Shown here: piece by piece, positions 20,467 through 32,000 of the stretch | Layout: each line of letters opens with the position of its first letter | Position numbering within the stretch: the stretch's first letter is position 1 | Assembly: GCA_003049485.1 (NCBI GenBank) | Contig: PYST01000156.1 | Coordinates: 26,738 to 90,737, forward strand | Length of the DNA: 64,000 nt | Source of the DNA: Ophioceras dolichostomum | Taxonomy: Eukaryota; Ascomycota; Sordariomycetes; Magnaporthales; Ophioceraceae | Reading direction: 5' to 3' | Notes under the pieces: generated by a model | The model's input: only the letters and a program-made list of their open reading frames with translations | Database searches by the model: none | What the model was told of the DNA's origin: nothing | Position numbers and translations under genes: made by a program

Positions 20467-21490
20467 ATGGCCGACCCGTTTGAGGTTCGCCTGCGCTTCA
20501 GCGGGCAGCTGCAAAACCTCAATGCCTCCATCACGTCGGCGCAGAAGGCGGCGGCCTACGCGCTCAAGTACAAGGAAATGGACGAGGATCTCCACTCATG
20601 CATCCTCGAGCAGCTTGAGAAAGTGAGGAAATGCTTATTTCTCCCCTCCGACCGACTCGTGTGATCGTTATGAAAATCTGACTTGCTGACAGTCCGTGAC
20701 GCCGTCGAGCACAGCCTGATACACCGGTCAACACGCGGGCCAACATCATGTATTTCATTGAGCACTTCCTGGAGATTGCTCAGAAGGATGGTCATGGCGA
20801 CTACGTGCGAATGATCCAGCGGGACATTATCAGGGTCGTCGATGCCGTCGCGCCCGAGAATGGGTCAGGAGCCGCTAACGTGAAGGTTGTTCGGAGGGTA
20901 TGGCTACCTATCCATCTCATCGCTTTCAACTCCGCCCCGGTTGTCCACCTCCCATGTTGAAGTGCCCAGACACCGGGCGGTGCGGTTCATTCTAACGTGA
21001 GTGCCAATCTCTCTCCTAGGTCCTCCAAGGACTCCTCAACAAGGACTTCCTTGAGGCCCAAGCCGTTGCCGAGATCGACGAGGTCCTGAAGGAGCGCGAG
21101 ACGGCCGCGCACGACATCAGCATGTCGTCGCCCGTCCCCGGAGACGAGGACCTCGGCGGCATGCCGCCCTCGCAAGCCATCCCTAGGGCTGCCGGCGGGA
21201 GCAGCAGCACCGGCAGGGCATCGGGGCAGCAGCGCCTGGAGAAGAAGCAGATCGAGCAGCGCATCGAGGAGGACCGCGAGCGCCACAAGCGCCTGCGCGA
21301 GGACATCTGGGCCATCCCCAGGGAAGGGTTCGAGGCCGAGATGGACAAGATGTGGGACGAGACCAGCGACCTCGGTGAGGATGACTTCCTCATGTTCGAG
21401 GAGGAGCGCATGGACCGGGAGGAGTATCTCCGCCGCTCTTGTCCGCACCGCCGCGCTGAAAATGAGTCTAACGGCAGGCATTCACATTGA
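20467..21490 (+). CDS. CTK3: CTD kinase I (CTDK-I) gamma subunit
   Basis: Non-catalytic subunit of the kinase that phosphorylates the RNA polymerase II C-terminal domain (Ctk1-Ctk2-Ctk3 in yeast). Exons: 20467-20622, 20715-20897 and 21020-21490, giving 269 residues. The N-terminal CID-like domain starts MADPFEVRLRFSGQLQNLNA and continues across intron 1 with NTRANIMYFIEHFLEIA. The C-terminal part has VLQGLLNKDFLEAQAVAEID, then a charged coiled coil (EKKQIEQRIEEDRERHKRLR) and FEAEMDKMWDETSDLGEDDF. The acceptor of intron 1 was set at CACAG 20714 because the nearer CTGACAG leaves a stop in frame; the few residues at that join are uncertain. Exon 3 may run on slightly differently at the end. Confidence 0.85.
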
Positions 21491-22052
21491 TCAAAGTTCT
21501 TGACCCCCTTCCTCTCCCTATTTACCGAATACTACGTCGTTACGTACATGCTTACCCTATTTTCTTTCCTTCTTCGGGTTTCTTTTGGTGCGATCAGGGC
21601 GGGCTTTTTCTATCCTTTGTTCTCTCTCTTTCTCTCTCTCTCTCTCTCACAGATAGATTCAGTATCTGGATGGGGCTCACTGTCAGAGGGACAACATGGC
21701 ACTAGGATGGATGGATGTCAAGGAGGGTGTTATATCTTGCATCTTTTGTATATTTCACACGAGATACCCCTTTGATGTATTACACTCTGGAGGTAGTTTG
21801 GCTCTTGTGGAAATTCGACTACAACGACGAGCTGCGCCAGTTTCAGAAAGGAACAAAAACTTTGTTGAGATATAAAACAGATCAACGAAGTCTCTCTTCT
21901 AACTTGATGATACATTTTCAGTGTTTGTACAGGTAGGTTGGGAATATCTCCCCATGCCACCATCGCCCGACCAGATACCCCGCATCCACAACGGCTGGGG
22001 GGTTTGGCCATGAATCCAGAGGTAGTGGCCGTCGCTGCATCGCGGCCAGTCT
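21491..22052. other. convergent 3' region CTK3 / MRPL12
   Basis: 562 bp with no supported gene. It contains a CT microsatellite (21621-21648) in the probable CTK3 3' UTR. Confidence 0.6.
21621..21648 (+). repeat. CT microsatellite
   Basis: A run of TC dinucleotides interrupted by one TTT, about 130 nt downstream of the CTK3 stop. Confidence 0.7.
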
Positions 22053-22732
22053 TTAATCCATAGTGACAACGGCGCCGAGCTCCTTCAGGGTGGCCACGAT
22101 CTTCTCGGCGTCCTCCTTGGGGACCGACTCCTTCATCACCTTGGGCGCGCTCTCGACGAACTTCTTGGAGTCCACCAAACTCAGGCCTAGCAGTCCCTTG
22201 ATCTCCTTGATGACCTTGGCCTTGGCGGCGGCGTCAAAGGACTCCAGCTTGAGGGTGAACATCGTCTTCTCCGCGGCTGCTGGGGCTTCTTCTTCAGCTT
22301 CGGCCGCTGCCGGCGGGGCCGCTGCAGGGGCGGCGGCGGCGGCGAAGCCCCCGATCGGCATGTCGGGGATGTTCAGGCGTGACTGTAAGGTGCCAACAAG
22401 GTCAGCTCGTCGCTCGCGCATCAAGCAATGCCGGGCCTGTCCGAGGAGAAAGGGCTGTGCCCTGCCAGACAAGCCAGGTCAAACAGGTCGGATTCCGGGA
22501 CAAGAGAACGAACCTTCAAGCTAGACACAAGCTCTGCAGTCTCAAGCAGCGTCAATTGGCTGATCTGGTCCACGATCCCGGAGATCTTCGGGCTCACGGC
22601 GGCCGCCTCGGTCGAGTTGTACCTCCTCGATACTATCCTCTGCTGGACCGCTGAACTGGACGCTCGCATGGTGGTCGAGGCTCGCAAGTGGCGAGCGCAG
22701 CACTGGGCTGCATATCTGCAAGAAAGCGACAT
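22053..22732 (-). CDS. MRPL12: mitochondrial large-subunit ribosomal protein bL12m
   Basis: Stalk protein of the mitochondrial ribosome (L7/L12 family), which recruits translation factors. Two exons, 22732-22514 and 22382-22053, joined at phase 0 across a 131-bp intron, give 182 residues. The N-terminus is a Ser/Arg/Ala-rich presequence ending near RRYNSTEA. The dimerisation domain follows (ISGIVDQISQLTLLETAELV), then an Ala/Pro/Glu hinge made in exon 2 (AAAAAPAAAPPAAAEAEEEA). The globular CTD has FTLKLESFDAAAKAKVIKEI and LGLSLVDSKKFVESAPKVMK, ending LGAVVTMD. Divergent from the midasin gene with 355 bp between starts. Confidence 0.95.
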
Positions 22733-23087
22733 TTTGGCTGAATGGTGCTCCCCTGGTCGTGGTATTCGAATTGGGGGAGAAAGACTGCTGTCGAGGGTGT
22801 CTTGGTTGAGGCTCGCGTGCTGCTGATTCGGATTTTCTGCCGCCAAAAAGTTCGTCCCATTGGCTTCTTCTCGCGCCGAGCTCAATTCAAATCGTGCCCG
22901 TGGTTTATCCGTTCCGACAGTGCCCATCAAATTGATTCACTGTGCTCACTTCAGGGTGGGGACGGTTGATGTGGCCCATGCTCCTTGCTGGATTAGGAAG
23001 CACACTGAAAAAAAGTTCAGAAGGCGGCAGCAGCATCACAGAATTTTGAGAAACTTCACAGAGCAAACGGGGATTTTCGCTGCGAAC
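22733..23087. promoter_or_regulatory. bidirectional promoter MRPL12 / MDN1
   Basis: 355 bp separate the two start codons. The midasin frame stays open through most of it (from 22860), so a longer midasin N-terminus is formally possible. It would then overlap the MRPL12 leader. Confidence 0.6.
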
Positions 23088-26000
23088 ATGGCGAAAGTCG
23101 ACGTGAGCCCGCAGATCCGGTCTCTGCTAAGTGACGCGACCGTTTTTGGGCTCTTACCACCAGAGTTGCGAAAACCGACTTGGTGGGAAACGTCGACTAA
23201 TCTCTTAGATGGCGTCGCCGAGGCGGCGCTCAACCACCCCCGACTTACAAGCGGAATATTTGCCCACTTTGAGCCCGTCTTCTCGGATATCGCAGCAAGA
23301 TGGGTGCTCAACCCAGACAACGGCCCAAGGACCGAGCGGGTTATCTCTGCTTTTGCGGGAATACTTCCATTTTGCCCATACATATCAGTTTTACTCGAAG
23401 ACTATCTCAGGGGCAAGAGCCTCGCCGTTGTCGGTGAGGCTCAACCCCTGAAACTTATCATCGTTCAGCCCAACTTTGACCAAAACGGTTCCTTGGGCCA
23501 TCCCTACGAGCCAGATATCCTACAGCTGCTTCTTTCGACATGGAGGCTCATGAGCTTCAACAAGCGAGCTTTTTCCGGCTTTGCACCCGCTCATCTGGAG
23601 CGACTCTTCGATCACCCGGACGGCCCAGTCCGGTATCTGGCGATACGGATCTTCTGCCAGCAATTTTCTGCCACAGATCTCACCCTTGAATGTCTGATCC
23701 GAGAACACATCAACTCGGAAGGCCCGCTTGAAGGTGTTTTCGACGGAGAAAACGTCGACTACACGTTTCTGACGTTGCTGGAGCACACTCGCGCCCGAAA
23801 TTTACATCAGACTCGACTTGCTCTCGCAAAGAAGTTACGAGACAAGCCAGATTCTTCATCTTTCCCCACTCAGACTCTCACATCGGCTGTGGTATCATGG
23901 GGCGGAACACTTATTCCTCGCCCTTCCGGGAGTATTCCAAAGCCCTCGTCTCTTGTTCTGACCAACACCACTATATCCAACCTCGAGGACCTGGCCAAGT
24001 GCCTGCGAAAGCCTGGTCCAATACTCCTCACTGGATTGCCTGGATCCGGGAAGACCTCTCTGGTTCAGGAGGCGGCGAGAGAGCTCCGGATGGACTCCAA
24101 ACTTGTGACCCTGCACCTGAACGAACAGACAGATGCAAAGGTCCTCATTGGGCTTTACACGTCCGACACCAAGCCTGGGTCGTTCCAGTGGAGGCCTGGC
24201 ATCCTGACTACTACCGTGAAGGAGGGACGCTGGGTGCTGATCGAAGACCTTGACCGCGCCCCGACCGAGGTCATGAGCACACTGCTACCCCTGATCGAGC
24301 GCGGAGAGCTCCTCATCCCGAGCCGGGGCGACACTATCCGAGCACCTAGCAGCTTTCGCATCTTCGCAACCGTGCGAACGACCCTCGGCCTTGATGGCCA
24401 AGAGAACATCCCCTCCTTCCTGGGCCAGCGCTTCTGGCAGGTCCTACCTGTCCAACAACTTCCTCGGCAGGAGATCCAGCAGGTGATCTACGAGACATTT
24501 CCCCTCATGCGGCGGCTCGCACCGGCAATCCTCGCCGTCTTCGACGGGCTGTCAAATATGCTACATGGCCATTCCTCGGCAGCCATCGGCCGTGGGGTGC
24601 TAGACCGGTCTATCAACACAAGAGATCTCTTCAAGTGGTGCAGACGGCTTGAGAGCACATTGATCTCAGCTGGGAGCAAGTCTAGCGACGATCCTATCAG
24701 TGACACCACGTTGGACTTCATGTTCATGGAAGCAGTGGACTGCTTTCTGGGGAGTGTCAGGGACCAATCTGTTCGGGAGCTCCTAGCCCGGAAAATTGGG
24801 CATGAGATGCACATGTCGGGTGAAAGGGTGGCCCACATCATCCACGCTCACATCCCCAGATTCGAGGACGGCCAGACCCGGTTCGTCGCTGGCCGCGCGA
24901 TTCTGCACAAGACCAGCCGCCCCAGCCGTATAGTAAAGCCCAAGCGACCATTTGCGAGCACAGTGCACGCAAAGCGGCTGCTTGAGCAGGTCTCTGTCGC
25001 TGTACAACTGAGAGAGCCTGTCCTCTTAGTGGGTGAGACTGGAATTGGCAAGACGACCGTGGTGCAGCAACTCGCCGACTCACTCGGCCACAAGCTAGTT
25101 GCGGTCAACCTGTCGCAACAGAGCGAAGCCAGCGACCTCTTGGGAGGGTTCAAGCCGGTGAACCCACGCAGTCTAGCGACGCCCCTGAAGGAGGAATTCG
25201 AGGACCTTTTTGCCGCCACAGGAATCTCAGCGGAGAGGAACCAGAAGTATCTCAGCCAGATCTCCAAGTGCATTGCCAAAGGGAAATGGGCGGATGTGTC
25301 GAAGCTCTGGAGTGAGGCGCCGAAAATGTTCCACCAGATCCTGAGCACCCTGCAGGAGAGGCAGCGCAAGAAAGACGCCGACGACGCCGAGGAAGGCAGC
25401 AAGCCGGCAAAACGGAGAAAGACAGGCTCTTCGAAGCTTGACACGCTAATGGGGCTGCTGCCGCGCTGGGAAAGGTTCTCTAAGAACCTTGAGCAGTTTG
25501 ACATCCAGATTTCTGGTGGATCTGGAGTGTTCGCCTTTGCCTTCAGCGAAGGGAACATCGTCAAGGCAGTGAGGAACGGGGACTGGGTCTTGTTGGACGA
25601 AATCAATCTTGCCCCCCCAGACACACTGGAGAGTATCGCAGACCTTTTGCAATTAGGTCCCGATGGCAGCCCCTCGATCCTGCTTTCGGAGACGGGGCAG
25701 ATAGAGAGGATCAGCGCACACCCGGACTTTCGGATCTTCGCGGCGATGAACCCGGCAACCGATGTTGGCAAGCGAGACCTCCCCCTAGGTTTGCGGTCGC
25801 GCTTTACGGAACTCTACGTTGGCAGTCCAGACAAGGATGTCAAGGACCTCATCGTCATTATCAAGACGTACCTCAGGGGTAACAGCAGCACCATCGACAA
25901 GGCTGCCGACCGGGTGGCGAATCTGTATTTGGCGATCAAGAAGCTGGCTGAGGAGAGGAGCCTTGTGGATGGGGCAGACGAGGTGCCTCACTTCAGCCTC

Positions 26001-29000
26001 CGAACGTTGACGCGGGTGCTGACTTATGTGAACGACGTCTCGGCCACATACGGACTGTATCGGTCACTTTTCGAGGGTTTCTGTATGGGTTTCCTGACCC
26101 TCCTAGACCGGAAGTCAGAGAACCTGGTGTTGCCGATAATTCTAGACCGCCTCACTGAAGCCTCGCCCAAGCCCCCAAAACGGCCGGAAGATGGCAGACA
26201 GTACGTCAAATTCCTGAGCAAGGACAGGGATCGGCAGTACTGGCTCCTTCAGGGTGCTGAGAAGCCCAAGGAGCGCACCGACTACATCAGGACGCGCTAC
26301 GTCGAGCGCAACCTGCTCAATCTAGTGCGCGCAACATCCACGCGGCGCTTCCCCGTGCTTATTCAGGGGCCGACGTCAGCAGGAAAAACGAGCATGATCG
26401 AATATCTGGCCAACTACAGCGGCAACAAGTTCGTGCGGATCAACAACCACGAGCACACCGACCTGCAGGAGTACCTGGGCACCTACGTCTCCGGCAACGA
26501 CGGCAATCTGCGGTTCCAGGAGGGCGTGTTAGTGCAGGCGATGCGTCAGGGCTCCTGGATCGTGCTCGACGAGCTGAACCTGGCGCCGACAGATGTGCTC
26601 GAGGCCCTGAACCGGCTGCTCGACGACAACCGCGAGCTCCTTATCCCTGAGACGCAGGAGGTGGTGCGTCCGCACGAGAACTTCATGCTCTTTGCCACGC
26701 AGAACCCACCGGGCCTCTATGGCGGCCGGAAAGTGCTCTCCCGCGCGTTCCGCAACCGGTTCCTCGAGCTTCATTTCGACGACATCCCCGAGGACGAGCT
26801 GGAGGAGATCCTGCAGCGGAGGTGCCGCAATGCGTCTCCGCCCGACTGCAGGAGAATTGTGGCCGTGTACAAGGAGCTGTCTCGTCTACGACAGACAAGC
26901 AGGGTGTTTGAACAGAAGGACAGCTTTGCGACCCTGCGAGACCTCTTCAGGTGGGCCCTACGTGACGCTGATGACCGTGCCCAGGTGGCGCAGAACGGCT
27001 ACATGCTGCTGGCCGAGCGGGTCCGCAACGAGGAGGAGAGGATGGCAGTCAAGGGGGTAATCGAGACAGTGTTCAAAGTTCCTATCGGCTCTGTTGTCCT
27101 CTACAACAGTCTCTTCAAGGCGGAGATGAAGAGACTTGGCCTTGGTTTGGAGAAGAGGAATGCACAAGATGTCATCTGGACAGGGGCGATGCGCCGACTT
27201 TTTGTGCTGGTGTCGCAGGCTCTCCGGCAAAACGAGCCAGTACTCCTGGTAGGCGAGACGGGCTGTGGCAAAACCACCATCTGTCAAGTCCTCGCTGAAG
27301 TGCTGGGAAAGGAGCTGCACATCGTCAACGCGCACCAAAACACCGAGACTGGGGACTTGCTCGGCTCACAACGTCCAGTCCGGAACCGGGGTGCCATCGT
27401 CGACGCTCTGAGACAAGACCTTGTCCAGGCCTTGCGGCTCCTCGGCCAACCTTCCGACGGTGCAGTCGAAGAGCTCCACGCGAGATACCGCGGACTCGCG
27501 CCCCAGGACTTGTCGGCCATCGTCCCGGAGGATCTCAGGCAGCGGATCCTCTCCAACGAGACTAGGAGCAAGGCGCTATTCGAGTGGTCGGACGGCAGCC
27601 TGGTCCAGGCCATGAAGACCGGAGACATCTTCCTCCTCGACGAGATATCGCTTGCGGACGACTCCGTGCTAGAGAGGTTGAACTCGGTGCTGGAGCCCCA
27701 GCGGACGCTGCTCCTGGCTGAGAAGGGCATCGACGACCACCCCATAGAGGCCGCAGATGGGTTCCAGTTCCTGGCCACGATGAACCCCGGCGGCGACTTC
27801 GGCAAAAAGGAGCTGTCGCCTGCGCTCAGGAACCGGTTCACGGAGATCTGGGTCCCGCCCCTGGCAGACAAGGGAGACGTCCTGGACATCGTCTCTGCAA
27901 AGCTCGATGCCGAGTTCGCGTCCCTGGCGGGGCCCATCGTAGAGTTCTCGTACTGGTTCGGCACGCAGTTCCGGTCGTCCTCGGCGACAGCCTTCTCGAT
28001 TCGAGACATTCTCGTCTGGGCCGCGTTCGCCAACAAGTGCTCTGGCAGGCCGCTGGCCTTCGCGTTTGTGCACGGCGCTGCTACGGTCTTTATCGACACG
28101 CTTGGTGCCAGCCCTTCAGCTCTCACATCCGTTGACCCCGAGAGCATGAGCCAGCAGCGACGGGTTTGCTTGGAAAAGCTTGGGGAGCTAATTGGAGCCG
28201 AGGCGGGTGCCACTGCCACGGCTGCGTCGATCTACAACGCCAAGCCAACACTGAGGATCGAGGCCACGGCGCTGTTCATCGGCGACTTTAGCATCCCCAG
28301 ATCTGCACCTGCTGATCCGGCTGAGGTGGGTGGCGCGGGCTTCGCGTTCGAGGCGCCCACGACGAAACTGAATGCCATGAGGGTCGTCCGGGCGCTGCAG
28401 ATCAACAAGCCGATCCTCCTCGAAGGCAACCCGGGAGTTGGCAAAACGACGCTCGTAGCGGCCATCGCCCAGGCGTGTGGCCAGCCGCTGACCAGGATCA
28501 ACCTCTCGGACCAGACGGACCTCATGGACCTATTCGGCACAGACGTGCCAGTGGAGGGCGCCGAGGCCGGCAGCTTCGCTTGGCGCGACGCGCCTTTCCT
28601 GCAGGCCATGCAGAAAGGCGAATGGGTCCTCCTGGACGAGATGAACCTGGCCTCGCAGTCGGTGCTGGAGGGGCTGAACGCGTGCCTCGACCACCGAGGC
28701 GAGGTCTACGTCGCCGAGCTCGACCGCGTCTTCAAGCGCCACCGCGACTTCCGCCTCTTCGCGGCCCAGAACCCGCACCTGCAAGGGGGCGGCCGCAAGG
28801 GCCTGCCCAGCTCGTTCGTCAACCGGTTCGTCGTCGTGTACGCCGACGTGTTCACCGCGGAGGACCAGATGGTGATCGCGTCGAAGCGGGCTGGGGACGC
28901 CGTCTCGAGGGAGACGGTCGCGCAGATCATCGAGATGATATCGGCCTTGGAGGACAGCGTCGTGTCGCGGAGGCTGTTCGGGTCCCATGGTGCGCCGTGG

Positions 29001-32000
29001 GAGTTCAACTTGAGAGACACCCTGCGATGGATTGAGCTGCTCAAACACAAGGGCCAGAGGGAGAAGGGTGGTGATGATGATGGCGACTCACAGGAGACGG
29101 CGGCATCTTTTAGCCTGCGAAAGGTCGAAGACTTCCTCGACCTCGTGGTCCGCCAGCGCTTCCGGACCGAGACTGACAGGCAAGAGGTCGTCAAGCTCTT
29201 TCGCCTCGCCTTCAAGCGGGACCTGGAGGGCCACAGTCTCTACTGCAACACCAGCTCCCGGTTCTCCCACGTGGGTGGTGGCTTCGTCCAGCGTAGCATG
29301 GTCACCTTCTCTCGTGCCACTGCTCCGCCTCCTCCCATAAATCTGGCCTCGCGCTTGGCTGAGATCGAGTCGCTGCTCATCTGCGTGAGGCAGAACCTGC
29401 CCTGCATCCTTGCCGGTCCGTCGGGCAGCGGCAAATCCTCACTGCTGCAGCACGTGGCCTCGGTCGCGGGCAAGGATCTCGTCGTGTTCCACCTCAATGC
29501 GGACGTCGACACCATGGACCTGGTGGGTGGGTTCGAGCAGGCCGACCCGGTCAGGGAGCTACGTTCTGCCTTGGCCGATGTGCGTGCGTGTCTCCAGTCG
29601 TTCATTTTTGGAGGTCGAGATCTCGCACAGCCTGCCGCGGCACAACAACCCCTGAATCTCAACTCGGCTGCTCTTGATCTGATCCGCCTTCTAGATGATG
29701 AGCGGAACAACAATTTGGCTGCCCTTGACTCGGCTTCTCCTGCTCTATCTGCCCTATCGTCTGCAATCCAAGCACTGGCCTCCACAGGCGGAGTCTCGGG
29801 CGACTCAGAACTGGGCGCTTCACTGGAACGCGCCTTCACTGTTCTTGGCCGGCCGCTGAGCCTGCCAAATCCACGCTTCGAGTGGTTCGACGGCATTATC
29901 GTCAAGGCGGCGCAGGCCGGGCAGTGGCTGGTGCTGGACAACGCGAATCTCTGCAGCGCGTCTGTTCTGGATCGGCTGAACTCGCTTCTCGAGCGCCCCG
30001 GCGGATTCCTGAGCATCAATGAGCACAGCGGACCCGACGGCGAGCCGAGGATCGTCATCCCGCATCCGGACTTCCGGGTCTTCTTGACCATGGATCCGCG
30101 CTACGGCGAGCTCTCACGGGCGATGAGGAACCGCTCCGTAGAGATATATCTCGACCTGCCGCCTCCCCGTACTGAGGTATATCTGCGCCACCTTGCACCT
30201 GTCGAGTCGAGCATGCTCAGGTTCCATGACATTGCTCCAACCCTTAGCGAGTGTTCTGCATCAAAGAGCCCTGGCAATGGCGGCCTTAAGGATGCGGGAG
30301 ATCTCGCCGTTCTGACCGCAGACAGCCTGTCTCTGAGCGACTCCGCCCTCCTGCTGCGATTCTCCAACGCGCTGGATCGTGGCTTGCTCGGCTCAAGGGC
30401 ACCCCAGCTTCCAGCCGCCTTCTTGCAGCATCTCCGTAACCTCACCTCGTACGTTCTGGCCCAGGGATCACCGGGCCTGCTGGCATCGCGCCTAGGCTCG
30501 GCCATCTTTAACACTTACAGCTCCACTTGGAAACCGAAGCACAAGCCCCACGAGATAGGCATGGGCGTCGAGGCCGATGGCAAATCTTTCCTTTCATCGC
30601 TGGTGCAAATGCAGCCTCTTCACCCCTTGCAAGACCCAACAGTAGTCGCCGTTCTCGAATCCCAGGCCCAAGTCCCAGGCCTCCCGCAATGGCTCGGGGC
30701 ATGTTACGACATATATCTCGAGGTCCGGACCGCCGAAGACGCCATGAAGCGACAGATGCACGGAGTCAACATCGCCAGGCCTTCCGCTCTCAACAGGTTC
30801 CAGCGCTCGTGCATCTCCAAGCAGGTCGCTGCCGTGTCGAAAGACTCCACGGCAGGTGTCTCGGCATTCTTGGCCTCTGTCCTTGAGGCCGTAGAGCAGT
30901 TGGTTAGCGCCTCCCTGGGCGATATGCCTCCGGCCGACTGGGCCGAAGCGCGCAACTCGCTCCGGTCCTTGCTGCACTACTGGTGGCGCACGTTCAGATT
31001 CGTGACCGGCCCCGTGTTTGAGGAGGCTTCCTTCCAAGCCCATCTGCTCCAGGGCTCGAAGCTCCTTGACCGCCTAGACGGCGACGCCACGACCCCGGAC
31101 ATGGTGTCCGCCGTTCGCCGCGGCTTCCACGGTGCATTCGAGTTTGGCTTCAAGCTCACGTCAGGCCTCGGCATGGAAATTCTATGGGCCTTATTCCGTC
31201 CCTTGCCGCTCCCGGATGAAGCCACGTTCCGCCAGGTAGTAGAGATGGAACACCTCGCTTCGAGGTTCGACTCCCTGCGCTGGCGGGCTAACGCAACCGC
31301 TGCCGAGCTCGAGACCGTCACGTCAAGCCTTGTAAAGGTCTACTCGCTTGTTCGCAGCTCCGCCCCACACGTGGAAGAGCTGCTTGCGGCTATTCGTACG
31401 GAAATCTCAGATCTAGAGTCCGAGACTGGCGATACCAACGGTGCCGTGCCCTTGCTCTCACGGCAGTTCGAGGCGCTGCGGAAGATGGCGGTTTTGGGCA
31501 GAATCGGCTCCTCGCTGTTAGAGCCGGTAAATGAGAATCAAGAGGGGGGAGAGGAACCCTCATCAAGGATCTGGATGGTTCTCAGCGACCTACCGACGGT
31601 TTCCCAGATGCACTTCCACTCCGCCAGTGGTCCCGCGAAGCTCCTTCAAGCTGTCAATTACCTCTTCGGCCAGCAGTCCGACATCCATCCTTGGTCCGGC
31701 TCTACGTCTTCATCGCTCCTGGCCAAGCTCGACGCGGTGAAGTCTGAGCCCCTGTCCTCGCTGGGGGCCCTCGAGGCGGAGCTGCCACTAGTGGGCCGCG
31801 CTCTTGCCACTACTACGCGCGCGATCTCGAGGAATCCTCTTGAATCCCTGAATGGAATACTCTGGAAGCTCGTCGAGGAGGCTGTATCTACCCATGTTCA
31901 TCCTCATTTCAACGCCACTGCGGAGCTTACTCGGCTATACGATGCACTCTCGGAGTCATTTGCTGCTAGCTCAGGGGCACCGAGTGCAGTAGATGGGCCA

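Noticed and set aside
22860..23087. Upstream start of the midasin frame
   Set aside because: The N-terminal extension has no protein-like pattern and covers the MRPL12 promoter; MAKVDV at 23088 has a better context.
24848..30091. Long antisense frames over midasin (for example 24848-25771, 27284-28219, 29240-30091)
   Set aside because: They mirror the codon structure of the sense gene; the products are Ser/Arg-rich shadows without domains.
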